This document shows positions 8,371-14,930 of a stretch of DNA of 64,000 nt, piece after piece. Position 1 is the first letter of the stretch; the number at the start of each line of letters is the position of its first letter. Source of the stretch: Gemmatimonadota bacterium. Lineage in GTDB: Bacteria; Gemmatimonadota; Gemmatimonadetes; Gemmatimonadales; GWC2-71-9. A model generated the notes under the pieces. That model ran no database searches and was not told the DNA's origin. It worked only from the letters and a program-made list of their open reading frames with translations. The position numbers were made by a program, and so were the translations under genes. The stretch lies in assembly GCA_016713785.1 (NCBI GenBank), contig JADJOM010000002.1, positions 620,001 to 684,000 of the forward strand, written 5' to 3'.

Positions 8371-8832
8371 TTGAGTACTCCCCTTTGCTTCTCGTCCCGG
8401 CCGCGCAGCCGAGGACCCGCCGCACTTCTGATCGCCCTTCTAGCTTGTGCAGCTCCCGGCAGGGGGTCGCGGGCTGTCGGGGAGGCCGATTGGGCTCCGG
8501 GCCCGGACACGGTACTGGTCCTGGCTGCGGACCCGGGGGAATGCTTCGCCTGCAACCGACGACTCGCCGGTTGGATCCGACGGACGCAGAGCGCACGGCC
8601 TAGCCTCGGACTCGTGCTCACCCGGGCACCGACCGAGCAAGAACGAACGGTGATCGCCCTGCACCGGCTGCGAAGCCTTGGGGTCTACCACGTCGACCCC
8701 GTAGTCGCAGCGTCGGGGTCGAACGGGATCGTCCTGGCGTTCGTCGATGGTGCATTGGTTGGGGCGGCGTCTGTCGACAGCGGAGCCGCGGATTCGCTTC
8801 TGGCGCGCTACCTGCGGCCTGCCATCCGGTGA
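8371..8832 (+). CDS. Thioredoxin-like lipoprotein with CFAC motif
   Basis: Small exported protein of 153 residues with a lipobox (ALLIALLAC, Cys26) and a thioredoxin-type motif in PGECFACNRR (Cys58 and Cys61) after a beta strand (TVLVLAAD), as in redox-active thioredoxin folds. A later strand reads GIVLAFVDG. The fold is inferred from this layout; a cis-Pro is not obvious. I chose the TTG at 8371 because GAGGAA lies seven bases upstream and it gives a compact signal peptide; a GTG at 8239 is in frame but gives a long atypical leader. It precedes an eight-Cys mini-protein and a propeller gene, mirroring the set at 11.9-16 kb. A disulfide-handling role is inferred. Confidence 0.6.
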   Translation: MSTPLCFSSRPRSRGPAALLIALLACAAPGRGSRAVGEADWAPGPDTVLVLAADPGECFACNRRLAGWIRRTQSARPSLGLVLTRAPTEQERTVIALHRLRSLGVYHVDPVVAASGSNGIVLAFVDGALVGAASVDSGAADSLLARYLRPAIR

Positions 8833-8912
8833 AGCCGGCGGAACGCTGCGGAACTGCGGGTTCGTTGGAGAGTACCCAGGCCTATGACCACCCTTGACCG
8901 ACGGAGAGTCCC

Positions 8913-9092
8913 ATGACGACAACCCCGAGCTCCCTACGTGCACGTGTACCGGTCCTTCTGGCGGTTCTCGGGCTCCTGTTGACCGGTCCGACCCGCGCCG
9001 CCAACGCGTGCACCACGGGCTGCAACGAGATGAGCACCGACGAGGGCTATTGCTGGACCGCGTGCTGCGCCAACTGCCACTGCTGTCCGTGA
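8913..9092 (+). CDS. Secreted eight-cysteine mini-protein
   Basis: A 59-residue product with a signal peptide (hydrophobic VPVLLAVLGLLLTG, likely cleaved after TRAANA) and a mature part of about 26 residues holding eight cysteines: C-x3-C-x9-C-x3-CC-x2-C-x-CC, ending in Pro. GGAGAG precedes the ATG by seven bases. The stop overlaps the start of the propeller gene as TGATG, so the two are translationally coupled. The spacing differs from the six-Cys mini-proteins at 13.7-14.7 kb, but size, export signal and neighbours are alike. Function unknown; toxin, signalling peptide or structural knot are all possible. Confidence 0.7.
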   Translation: MTTTPSSLRARVPVLLAVLGLLLTGPTRAANACTTGCNEMSTDEGYCWTACCANCHCCP

Positions 9093-10225
9093 TGGCGTGT
9101 CGCCGGCTCGCCGTGCAACGGAGCACATGGGCCCTCCTGCTCATGTGCTCCATCCTGCCTGGATGCTCCCGGGAGGCCGCCCCGCGGGACGCCGCGGATG
9201 CCGGTCCCCGGCTCCGACTGCTGCACGCGGTGACCCTGCACGAGGACAGCGCCCACTTCCTTGCGCGCCCGGTGGCCATGCGGGTGCAACCGACGGGTGG
9301 CGCGTTCATCCTGTCCGACATCGGGACCAATCGCGTGAGCGTGTTCTCGCGGACGGGCGAGTTCCAGCGGGAATTTGGCCAGCCCGGGAGCGGGCCCGGT
9401 GAGCTGGAGGGGCCGGCGGCGGTCTTCGAGGTGGGAGACACCCTCCTCGCGGTCTACAACATGGGCCACCGGAGCCTGCTGCTCTTCGACAGCCGCAGTG
9501 CCAGGTTCCTCCGCAACATCCGCCTGCCGGGCTATCCGTCGTCCGCGCAGCCGCTCGTGCGGCGCGACACCGCCTGGCTCGGCGCCCGCAATCCCGGGAC
9601 TGGACGGGGCATCGTCGCCGTGGACCTTGCGACGGACTCCGCCGCGGAGATGCTCCCGTTGCCCACGGAGTACGCACGGTACCCCGAGACGGCTCGCTTC
9701 TCCGGCACCCCCATCGCCGGTGGTGACGGTGATACGCTGATCGTCGGTTGGAGTCCCTTCGAACCGATCTGGATTGTTGACCGGCAAACGGGCCGCATCG
9801 ATACCGTGGCGGTCCCGCGCCGCGCCAGGCGGGGAACGGTCCGCGCCAGCCTTGAAGCTGCCGGTGGCGGCCTCGAGGACATCGTTGAACGGGTATCCGC
9901 GATCGGGGGCATCGGCCGGCTGCATGGCGGCGAGATCGTGCTGGTCCACTTCGACAAGCGGGTCCCGGCCCCCGCAATCCGGCGGATTGTCTCGGAGGTG
10001 TTCGTGTCGGTGCTCGACCTGCGGAGAGGCCAGGCGTGTGTCGATGCGCGCGTGCCTGCGACCGGTGATGCGCTCCCGGTGGTCGCGCTGGCAGGGGACA
10101 GCCTGTTCGTGCTGTCGCAGACGGTCGCGGACTCCAGCGTCACCACGCGGATCGCCGCCTATGCCATCGAGACCAGTGACTGCCGGTGGGAGCCGGCACG
10201 CCATGGGGCGCCATTTCTCGAATAG
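9092..10225 (+). CDS. Six-bladed beta-propeller lipoprotein
   Basis: Lipoprotein of 377 residues (lipobox ILPGC, Cys25) of the six-bladed beta-propeller type, shown by repeated strand phrases such as FGQPGSGPGELEGP, DTLLAVYNMGHRSLLLFD and DTLIVGWSPFEPIWIVD. In Bacteroidota similar propellers accompany small exported Cys-rich peptides and redox proteins, and the same grouping is seen here. The start ATG overlaps the stop of the mini-protein gene (TGATG). It converges on the second AraC-like cassette, with a hairpin between the two. Ligand unknown. Confidence 0.82.
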   Translation: MACRRLAVQRSTWALLLMCSILPGCSREAAPRDAADAGPRLRLLHAVTLHEDSAHFLARPVAMRVQPTGGAFILSDIGTNRVSVFSRTGEFQREFGQPGSGPGELEGPAAVFEVGDTLLAVYNMGHRSLLLFDSRSARFLRNIRLPGYPSSAQPLVRRDTAWLGARNPGTGRGIVAVDLATDSAAEMLPLPTEYARYPETARFSGTPIAGGDGDTLIVGWSPFEPIWIVDRQTGRIDTVAVPRRARRGTVRASLEAAGGGLEDIVERVSAIGGIGRLHGGEIVLVHFDKRVPAPAIRRIVSEVFVSVLDLRRGQACVDARVPATGDALPVVALAGDSLFVLSQTVADSSVTTRIAAYAIETSDCRWEPARHGAPFLE

Positions 10226-10256
10226 GCGCTGCTGTCCGGCGGTTGGGCGGGACACG

Positions 10257-10278
10257 GGGGCGACCAGGTGGTCGCCCC
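10257..10278. terminator. Hairpin between convergent genes (cassette B)
   Basis: Nine-bp stem GGGGCGACC / GGTCGCCCC with loop AGGT, 31 bases after the propeller stop and 60 bases beyond the regulator stop. It matches the hairpin at 7345-7368; the bases beside it (GTTTCCGGGTC..GATGGA..AGG) are also conserved, so it belongs to the duplicated cassette. Confidence 0.72.
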
Positions 10279-10339
10279 GATTCGTTTCCGGGTCTGATGG
10301 ACGAGGTCCGGGCGCGTGGCTGCCGAGGGGCCGTGGCCC

Positions 10340-11080
10340 TCAGGCGAGTTGGTGTGGGGCCGAGCGGTGCCGGGCGGTCGGCGGGGTGGCGCGCGGGGTG
10401 GACCGAAGTGGGTAGCCGCCCCTCCGGAGCGCGGCCTCCAGCTTCCACTCCCAGCCGGGCCACGCGGTGGCATGAGACGAGAGGTCCCCCAGCAGGCGGT
10501 GGGTATCTGCGCGGAGGGTCCGGGGGTCGAGGCCCAGGAGGTGGGCCAGCCGCTCCAAGGCGGTCGCCACGCGACTGGTGGCCAGGATCAGGCGGTGCAG
10601 CGCGCGCCAGTCGCGGGCGGAGTACTTGCCAAAGTCACGGAGGTGCCGGGCGACGGTGCTGTCGGAGAGGGCCGGCGCGAGGTCCGAACGTTCAAAGCAA
10701 GTGAGGAGGGCGGCGACGGGCTCGCTCCGGCCGGTCCGGCGACGGATGTAGCGCACCAGGGTATCGGGTGTCGGGGGCGTGCGGTCCCGGATGGCGCACT
10801 GGATTGCACTCGGGGTTGCGGGCTGGTCCCGCGTGAGGCGAAGTGTCCCGAATTGCCGGCGGCTCCCGGCGAGGGCGTCCAGCCAGCGGAGCGGGATCCG
10901 CTCATCGGCGAGGAGCAGGCAGGTGGGGCACCAGGGATGGAAGAGCTTGTCGGCCAAGGGGGAGGGGAGGTCCACGAGCCCGTCCAGCCTGGCGACGAGA
11001 ATCGTGCCGAGGGGCGCCATGAGGCCGCGTGGCGGCCAGTAGAACTCATCAGAGACCGGGTCGAGGAGCGAGAGCGGCAT
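10340..11080 (-). CDS. AraC-like helix-turn-helix regulator (cassette B)
   Basis: Paralog of the 7413-8150 gene, 246 residues. It shares the start MPLSLLDP, the PWCPTCLLL CxxC pair, the AraC-like blocks STVARHLRDFGKYSARDW and LAHLLGLDPRTLRADTHRL, the WPGWEWKLEAALR segment and an identical C-terminus. The central part (residues about 55-100) has diverged most, so the pair is not a very recent duplication. The start at 11080 is preferred over an upstream in-frame ATG because the sequence between is promoter. The G12-spacer promoter and downstream hairpin are also conserved. It converges on a propeller gene, whose expression it may influence (inference). Confidence 0.7.
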   Translation of the reverse strand: MPLSLLDPVSDEFYWPPRGLMAPLGTILVARLDGLVDLPSPLADKLFHPWCPTCLLLADERIPLRWLDALAGSRRQFGTLRLTRDQPATPSAIQCAIRDRTPPTPDTLVRYIRRRTGRSEPVAALLTCFERSDLAPALSDSTVARHLRDFGKYSARDWRALHRLILATSRVATALERLAHLLGLDPRTLRADTHRLLGDLSSHATAWPGWEWKLEAALRRGGYPLRSTPRATPPTARHRSAPHQLA

Positions 11081-11131
11081 GGACGGCTCCGGGCGGGCGA
11101 CGAACGCGGCTGGGTTGGGCTGGCACACAGT

Positions 11132-11158
11132 AGGATAGCCCCCCCCCCCCGGCGTCAA
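11132..11158 (-). promoter_or_regulatory. Promoter with poly-G12 spacer upstream of regulator B
   Basis: Read on the minus strand: TTGACG (11158-11153), CC, twelve G (11150-11139), C, then TATCCT (11137-11132); the ATG follows after about 51 bases. Hexamers, run length and spacing (15) match the cassette A promoter although the coding regions have diverged, which argues that the run is maintained or is a shared hotspot. Confidence 0.65.
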
Positions 11159-11360
11159 GGGGGCAGGAAGTTCCGGGTGCAAGGACGACCCAGAATTGCG
11201 ATTTGGGTGTATGGCGTGAGTTGGTTGCGCTGGCTAGTGTATCATCACTTGGGGCGGCAAGTGCAGTGATGGGGCTGGACATGTAACACCCGCGTTGGAG
11301 ACCTCAACCCAGCCGTGGGGGGCTACCCAGCGGATGCAGCCGCCGGATTGATAGATCCGG

Positions 11361-11780
11361 TGATCCGCCCCGGTTTCTCCGGAGACTCGGTTATTCGAGT
11401 GCGTCAAATCCGGCCGTGGCCGTCCGGGTGCGGTGATACTGCTCTTCCAGGGCGCCGTAGACCTGCCAATGGGCGCGCCAGTCGCGCGCGATCTCCGACC
11501 GCAGTCGCCCATCCAGTTGCGCCCGGACCGGCTGGCGCGTGGGGTCGGCCCGCGGCCGCTGCGGCTGGTAGCAGGTCCACGAAGCGATCCGCGGCACGGT
11601 GCAGATCGGCTCGGCTCCGAAGGCCTCGCGGTGGGCCTCGAAGGACCCCACGATCACGTCCCGCGGCGGTCGAGCTCCGCTTGGGCAAGATGGGTCGACG
11701 CCTTGCGCAGGCTCTCGTTGGCTCGCCGGAGCTCCCGATTCTCCCGCTCCAGCGCCGTGCTCCGCCGCTGGTCCATGCAG
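11361..11780 (-). mobile_element. IS3-family (IS6110-like) element remnant, internally deleted
   Basis: A 28-base end at 11361-11388 (TGATCCGCCCCGG...TCCGGAGACTC) closely resembles the terminal repeats of IS6110-type IS3 elements. Reading leftwards on the minus strand from 11779, a frame gives ALERENRELRRANESLRKAS and AELDRR, the end of IS3 OrfA. The OrfB frame then starts with VIVGSFEAHREAFGAEPIC and reaches WQVYGA. It jumps directly to an OrfB C-terminal-like end (LEEQYHRT...), with its stop three bases from the inverted repeat. The catalytic DDE core is missing. No left inverted repeat was found. The element is non-autonomous and dead. Confidence 0.75.
11391..11779 (-). pseudogene. Truncated IS3 OrfA/OrfB transposase
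   Basis: Coding part of the IS3 remnant. The OrfA tail (starting MDQRRSTALEREN, 40 codons, ending RRGT and TGA) overlaps the OrfB frame at the usual AELDRR frameshift site. OrfB then runs to the TAA at 11391 but lacks the whole DDE integrase domain between VYGA and the C-terminal end. No active transposase can be made. Confidence 0.7.
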
Positions 11781-11871
11781 TCTCGGGCAATGGCAGCGCA
11801 AGATGAAGTGGCACCTGTGGCAGCGATGCGGTCCAGCCTTGTTCCCTCGCCATCCCGTAAGGACGCCCTTC

Positions 11872-12987
11872 ATGCACGGAAGACACTCCAAGTGTTTTGT
11901 GATCATCACCGCAATCCTAGCGTCGTGCACAAGGCCAGAGTCGCAGCCCGGGCGCCATCACCCAGATCCCCATTTCCTTGTCCGCGAGATTCAACCCACG
12001 GACACGATTGCGCTCCTGGCGCAATCGTCGGACTCCATGTTGCTTCCTCAGCCCGGTGCCGATTCTGTGCAGTGGCGAACCATCGGGCAACTCCAAGGCG
12101 ACGAGGCTCAGGTGTTGGGGGAGATTACGCAGGTGCTCCCCACACCAGACGGCCGGCTATTGCTGCTAGACCGCAAGTCATCGCAGGTACACGTCTACTC
12201 GCCAACCGGCACACACCTCGCCGACATCGGCCGACCAGGGCGCGGCCCTGGGGACCTCTTCAGCCCCATGGCGATGGCGATGGGTCCCGATGGCTCCCTG
12301 CTGATCGGCGACATGCAGCGCAGGATTCAGAAGTTCCGGCCAGACGGGAATTCCTTCGCGTTTGACACCAGCTTCAGTCTTATTGCGTCTCCGATCGGCC
12401 TATGCACAGTCGATTCACTCATCATTGTGCAAGGAAGCGACATGGCAGGGGAGTCGCTCATCCAAGAGTACGACTCCCAAGGCCACCTTGTCCGGCGCTT
12501 CGGATCGGTGTACCGCTCACCGCTGGAGGTGGTGAACCTCGAGGGAGCCAGGGGTGTTCTCGCATGCGACAGCGCACGCGGCCTGATCGGCTTCGCCCCG
12601 CATGGGCTGATCGGAGAATTCCGGGTGTTTTCACTCGACGGTGCGACGATTCGCCTCACCATTCTCGAGGGCTTCAATCCGATCGCTGTAACGGAGCTGC
12701 CCAACGAGGGCTTCGAGACCCATCTCCCCGATGGCGACATCCACGGCGTGCGATCGCTAACTCGGCTTCAGTCAGGGGCGTGGGTGCTCCAGGTGTCCGT
12801 GACAACGCGTGAGCTTCTCAAGGAAGGCGTCTTAACGCAAAAGGTCATCACTCTTTTCCTGCCGGATTCTGGGCGCGGGTACCCTGCCTCATCGCGGATG
12901 CCGCTTCTACTCGCGAATACAGGGCGACGTCCGATCTACCTCACCTCAGCTCTGTTTCCCCAAATCACCTGGCGGATCGACAAATGA
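11872..12987 (+). CDS. Six-bladed beta-propeller lipoprotein, first gene of Cys-peptide operon
   Basis: Lipoprotein of 371 residues (lipobox TAILASC, Cys19) with propeller strands including GRLLLLDRKSSQVHVYSPTG, IGRPGRGPGDLFSP and DGSLLIGDMQRRIQKFRPDG. The GxGPGxL phrase is the signature of the six-bladed family. The ATG at 11872 follows AAGGA; the frame is open upstream across the IS remnant, so an upstream start is unlikely. The stop overlaps the start of the next gene as ATGA, and the genes to 16859 all run the same way, so this is probably the first gene of an operon. Base composition is less GC-rich than flanking housekeeping genes. Role unknown; binding of the secreted peptides is a testable idea. 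Confidence 0.83.
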   Translation: MHGRHSKCFVIITAILASCTRPESQPGRHHPDPHFLVREIQPTDTIALLAQSSDSMLLPQPGADSVQWRTIGQLQGDEAQVLGEITQVLPTPDGRLLLLDRKSSQVHVYSPTGTHLADIGRPGRGPGDLFSPMAMAMGPDGSLLIGDMQRRIQKFRPDGNSFAFDTSFSLIASPIGLCTVDSLIIVQGSDMAGESLIQEYDSQGHLVRRFGSVYRSPLEVVNLEGARGVLACDSARGLIGFAPHGLIGEFRVFSLDGATIRLTILEGFNPIAVTELPNEGFETHLPDGDIHGVRSLTRLQSGAWVLQVSVTTRELLKEGVLTQKVITLFLPDSGRGYPASSRMPLLLANTGRRPIYLTSALFPQITWRIDK

Positions 12988-13595
12988 GGCGCGATATCCT
13001 GCGGGCATGGGGAAACACGCTTGTCATGGGAATCCTCGCACTCGTGGCGAGTTTCTTCGCGGTTAGGGCGCTGCGCGGAGGCAACGGTACCACCAATGCC
13101 GCTCTTGGCACGGTGTCGCGAGTGTATGAGGACTCGGCAGGTCCTCAGCTTGTGCTGGTCTACATCGGTAAGTCCACCTGTGCCTGGTGTCGCCACCGTG
13201 ACCTGCCAGGTTTGCTGGATACCGCGCAGAGTCGAATGACACACTTCGCGACCGCGCAAGGGATCTCCTACGCATCAGTCGCCGTCTCCGTTGACCATAG
13301 CGCGCATTCTGGCCTTTCCCATCTTCGAGAGGTGGGGGCATTTACGGAGTACGTCGCTGGAGGTGGGTGGTCGGGTGTGTCTGTGGCCCCCTACGTATGG
13401 GAGCACCTGCCCGGCCAAGCGGCGACACCGCAAGTGCTGGTCTTCTACAGGTGGGTGTCCAAGTCAAGCGCCGCGGGCGACCCGGTGCTCTTCACTGTCG
13501 ACAGTATCCGGCAGGCCGGTCGTTTTGTTGGCCTTCGGGAAATCGCCGAGTGGACACGAACCGGGAACCCGCTTCCCACCTTCGCGTCGCGCTGA
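12984..13595 (+). CDS. Membrane-anchored thioredoxin-like protein with CAWC motif
   Basis: 203 residues: an N-terminal membrane helix (about 12-30) and an extracytoplasmic thioredoxin-like domain with strand LVLVYIGKS, the redox motif CAWC (66-69), a helix (RDLPGLLDTA) and a late ATPQVLVFYR segment that fits the cis-proline loop. It lacks the extra features of TlpA or DsbA. The ATG overlaps the propeller stop (ATGA), giving translational coupling, and four six-Cys mini-protein genes follow. That context suggests it makes, shuffles or reduces their disulfides, an inference. The 8371-8832 protein occupies the same place in the sister locus. Confidence 0.72.
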   Translation: MRRDILRAWGNTLVMGILALVASFFAVRALRGGNGTTNAALGTVSRVYEDSAGPQLVLVYIGKSTCAWCRHRDLPGLLDTAQSRMTHFATAQGISYASVAVSVDHSAHSGLSHLREVGAFTEYVAGGGWSGVSVAPYVWEHLPGQAATPQVLVFYRWVSKSSAAGDPVLFTVDSIRQAGRFVGLREIAEWTRTGNPLPTFASR

Positions 13596-13671
13596 GCCAG
13601 CCGCATTGTAGTACAGGCGTCTACCAGCGACGACACCCACGGCCAACGATCCCGTTACCTGGAGCACAACC

Positions 13672-13890
13672 ATGGACCTTGGACTCTCCCGTTCCGTTCG
13701 ATCGTTGATTGTGATCGCATGCGTCGCTCTTGGCATCCTCTTCGGGACGATGCTAGACCCAGTCGCCGTCGCAGCAGCCTCGGCGTGTGAGAATGATGCA
13801 TGTGGCGTGGCCAATGGCAACTGCTTTCCCAGTGATGTGCCGTACAACTGTCGCGAGACGGGCCTCGGGTGTAAGAGCACCGCGTGCTAG
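13672..13890 (+). CDS. Secreted six-cysteine mini-protein 1
   Basis: 72 residues. The signal peptide (SLIVIACVALGILFGTML) is likely cleaved near VAAASA. The mature peptide of about 34 residues has C-x4-C-x6-C-x8-C-x6-C-x4-C and ends in Cys. Conserved phrases shared with its three neighbours are CENDAC, DVPYNC and CKSTxC. GGAG lies nine bases before the ATG. It is the first of four tandem paralogs between the thioredoxin-like and propeller genes. Six cysteines in a short exported peptide suggest three disulfides. No family assignment could be made. Confidence 0.8.
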   Translation: MDLGLSRSVRSLIVIACVALGILFGTMLDPVAVAAASACENDACGVANGNCFPSDVPYNCRETGLGCKSTAC

Positions 13891-13925
13891 CCCGCTAACG
13901 ACGAGATCTCTCACTTGGAGGTGAA

Positions 13926-14159
13926 ATGTTTCGACTCCGAAGCAAGCTGCGCTTCGTGACCGAGTATTCGGAAGCCTGGCGCAAGGTCTTGTCGCTCGCC
14001 CTGCCTCTTTGTGGCGCGCTAGCGGGAGCCGTGTCACCGCTTGGGGCGGTGCCGATGTGCGAGGATGACATGTGCGATGGAATGACCTGCGTGTCGAGCG
14101 ACCTGCACTACAGCTGCAATGCCGCGCATGGAGGGGGTTGTTCGGCAACCAAGTGCTGA
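13926..14159 (+). CDS. Secreted six-cysteine mini-protein 2
   Basis: 77 residues, the most divergent of the four. It has a longer N-terminus (basic, MFRLRSKLRF) before the hydrophobic segment LSLALPLCGALAGAV, then MCEDDMC, HYSC and CSATKC. Spacing is C-x4-C-x4-C-x8-C-x7-C-x4-C, again with a terminal Cys. The GGAGGTGAA Shine-Dalgarno just before ATG 13926 is strong. An extra Cys sits in the signal region and is probably removed. The difference in sequence suggests diversification after tandem duplication. Confidence 0.78.
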   Translation: MFRLRSKLRFVTEYSEAWRKVLSLALPLCGALAGAVSPLGAVPMCEDDMCDGMTCVSSDLHYSCNAAHGGGCSATKC

Positions 14160-14217
14160 TGTTGTGACGCGCTCGCGGATTTCGCCACGGTTTCACTCCT
14201 CACAAGGAGCAATCGCG

Positions 14218-14436
14218 ATGAGAGTGATCGGATGGAGGACGCTCGTGGTCGCTGGTGCCGCGCTGAGTGGTGGCGTTGGCGCTGCGGTAGAAGTGCGGGC
14301 TGAAACCTCACAACCCTGTGAGAAGAACATCTGCACCTACAATTCCGGCTGGGGTTGCGACTACACAAACGTTCAGTACAACTGTGACCTCAAAGGCAGC
14401 AACGAAGGCGGAGGATGCAAGTCGACCAGATGCTAG
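14218..14436 (+). CDS. Secreted six-cysteine mini-protein 3
   Basis: 72 residues with signal peptide (VVAGAALSGGVGAAVEVRA) and a mature part with C-x4-C-x7-C-x8-C-x10-C-x4-C, including CEKNIC, VQYNC and CKSTRC; the last residue is Cys. AAGGAG lies upstream of ATG 14218. A longer in-frame ATG upstream would overlap the preceding gene and give no signal peptide at the start, so it is rejected. The loop before Cys5 is the longest of the four. Confidence 0.8.
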   Translation: MRVIGWRTLVVAGAALSGGVGAAVEVRAETSQPCEKNICTYNSGWGCDYTNVQYNCDLKGSNEGGGCKSTRC

Positions 14437-14467
14437 GATGAATTCCTTGACAGCACTGGAGCCCAGA

Positions 14468-14662
14468 ATGCGAGCCAGTCGATTGATCGTGGTTGGCGCC
14501 TGTATCGCGGTGGGAGCGGGGGCTGGAATCAGCCGCCCGGCCGCGGGAGCACAGGCTTGTGAGAATGACGCATGCAATACGATGTATGGCAGCTGCCAGG
14601 ACAGCGACGTACCATATAATTGCGACAAGGTAGGCAACGATTGTAAGAGTACGAAGTGCTAG
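14468..14662 (+). CDS. Secreted six-cysteine mini-protein 4
   Basis: 64 residues: signal peptide (RLIVVGACIAVGAGAG..AAGAQA) and a mature peptide beginning CENDAC with C-x4-C-x6-C-x8-C-x6-C-x4-C, containing DVPYNC and ending CKSTKC. The spacing is identical to mini-protein 1, so these two are probably the closest pair. GGAG lies seven bases before ATG 14468. A longer reading from further upstream would swallow the Shine-Dalgarno. Confidence 0.8.
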   Translation: MRASRLIVVGACIAVGAGAGISRPAAGAQACENDACNTMYGSCQDSDVPYNCDKVGNDCKSTKC

Positions 14663-14930
14663 CGTCCAGAGGTGGTAATAGGACCCGTGTTCGGTGATTT
14701 GTTGACTAAACCTACCGGACGGGGGCCGATGGCACCGCTCCTGACGGACGCCCAATGGATCAAGTGTGCTTGGAGGAGGATACCCGGACACTCGGGCCGG
14801 GGGCGCTGGGCTCGGATGACTGCGCCGCTTGGGGCGCCTCCGCCGCCCGCTGATGCTCGGTGAAGGTCTGCCGCGGTGACCGCCCCGCCTCCTCCCCGGC
14901 GGGCAGACACCTCATCGTGTTCGAGATGCA
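14663..14930. other. Intergenic gap, possible faint transposase remnant
   Basis: No convincing gene in this 268-base gap. A short + strand frame at about 14729-14860 begins MAPLLTDAQWIKCAWRR, which recalls the LTDAQW start of IS5-type transposases, then loses similarity. I treat it as a possible decayed IS fragment only. No terminator hairpin was recognised, so the downstream propeller may be co-transcribed with the mini-proteins. Confidence 0.3.

Noticed and set aside
14729..14860. Possible IS5-type transposase fragment (MAPLLTDAQW...)
   Set aside because: Only about ten residues look right, and no inverted repeats or further transposase motifs were found; kept only as a note on the gap.
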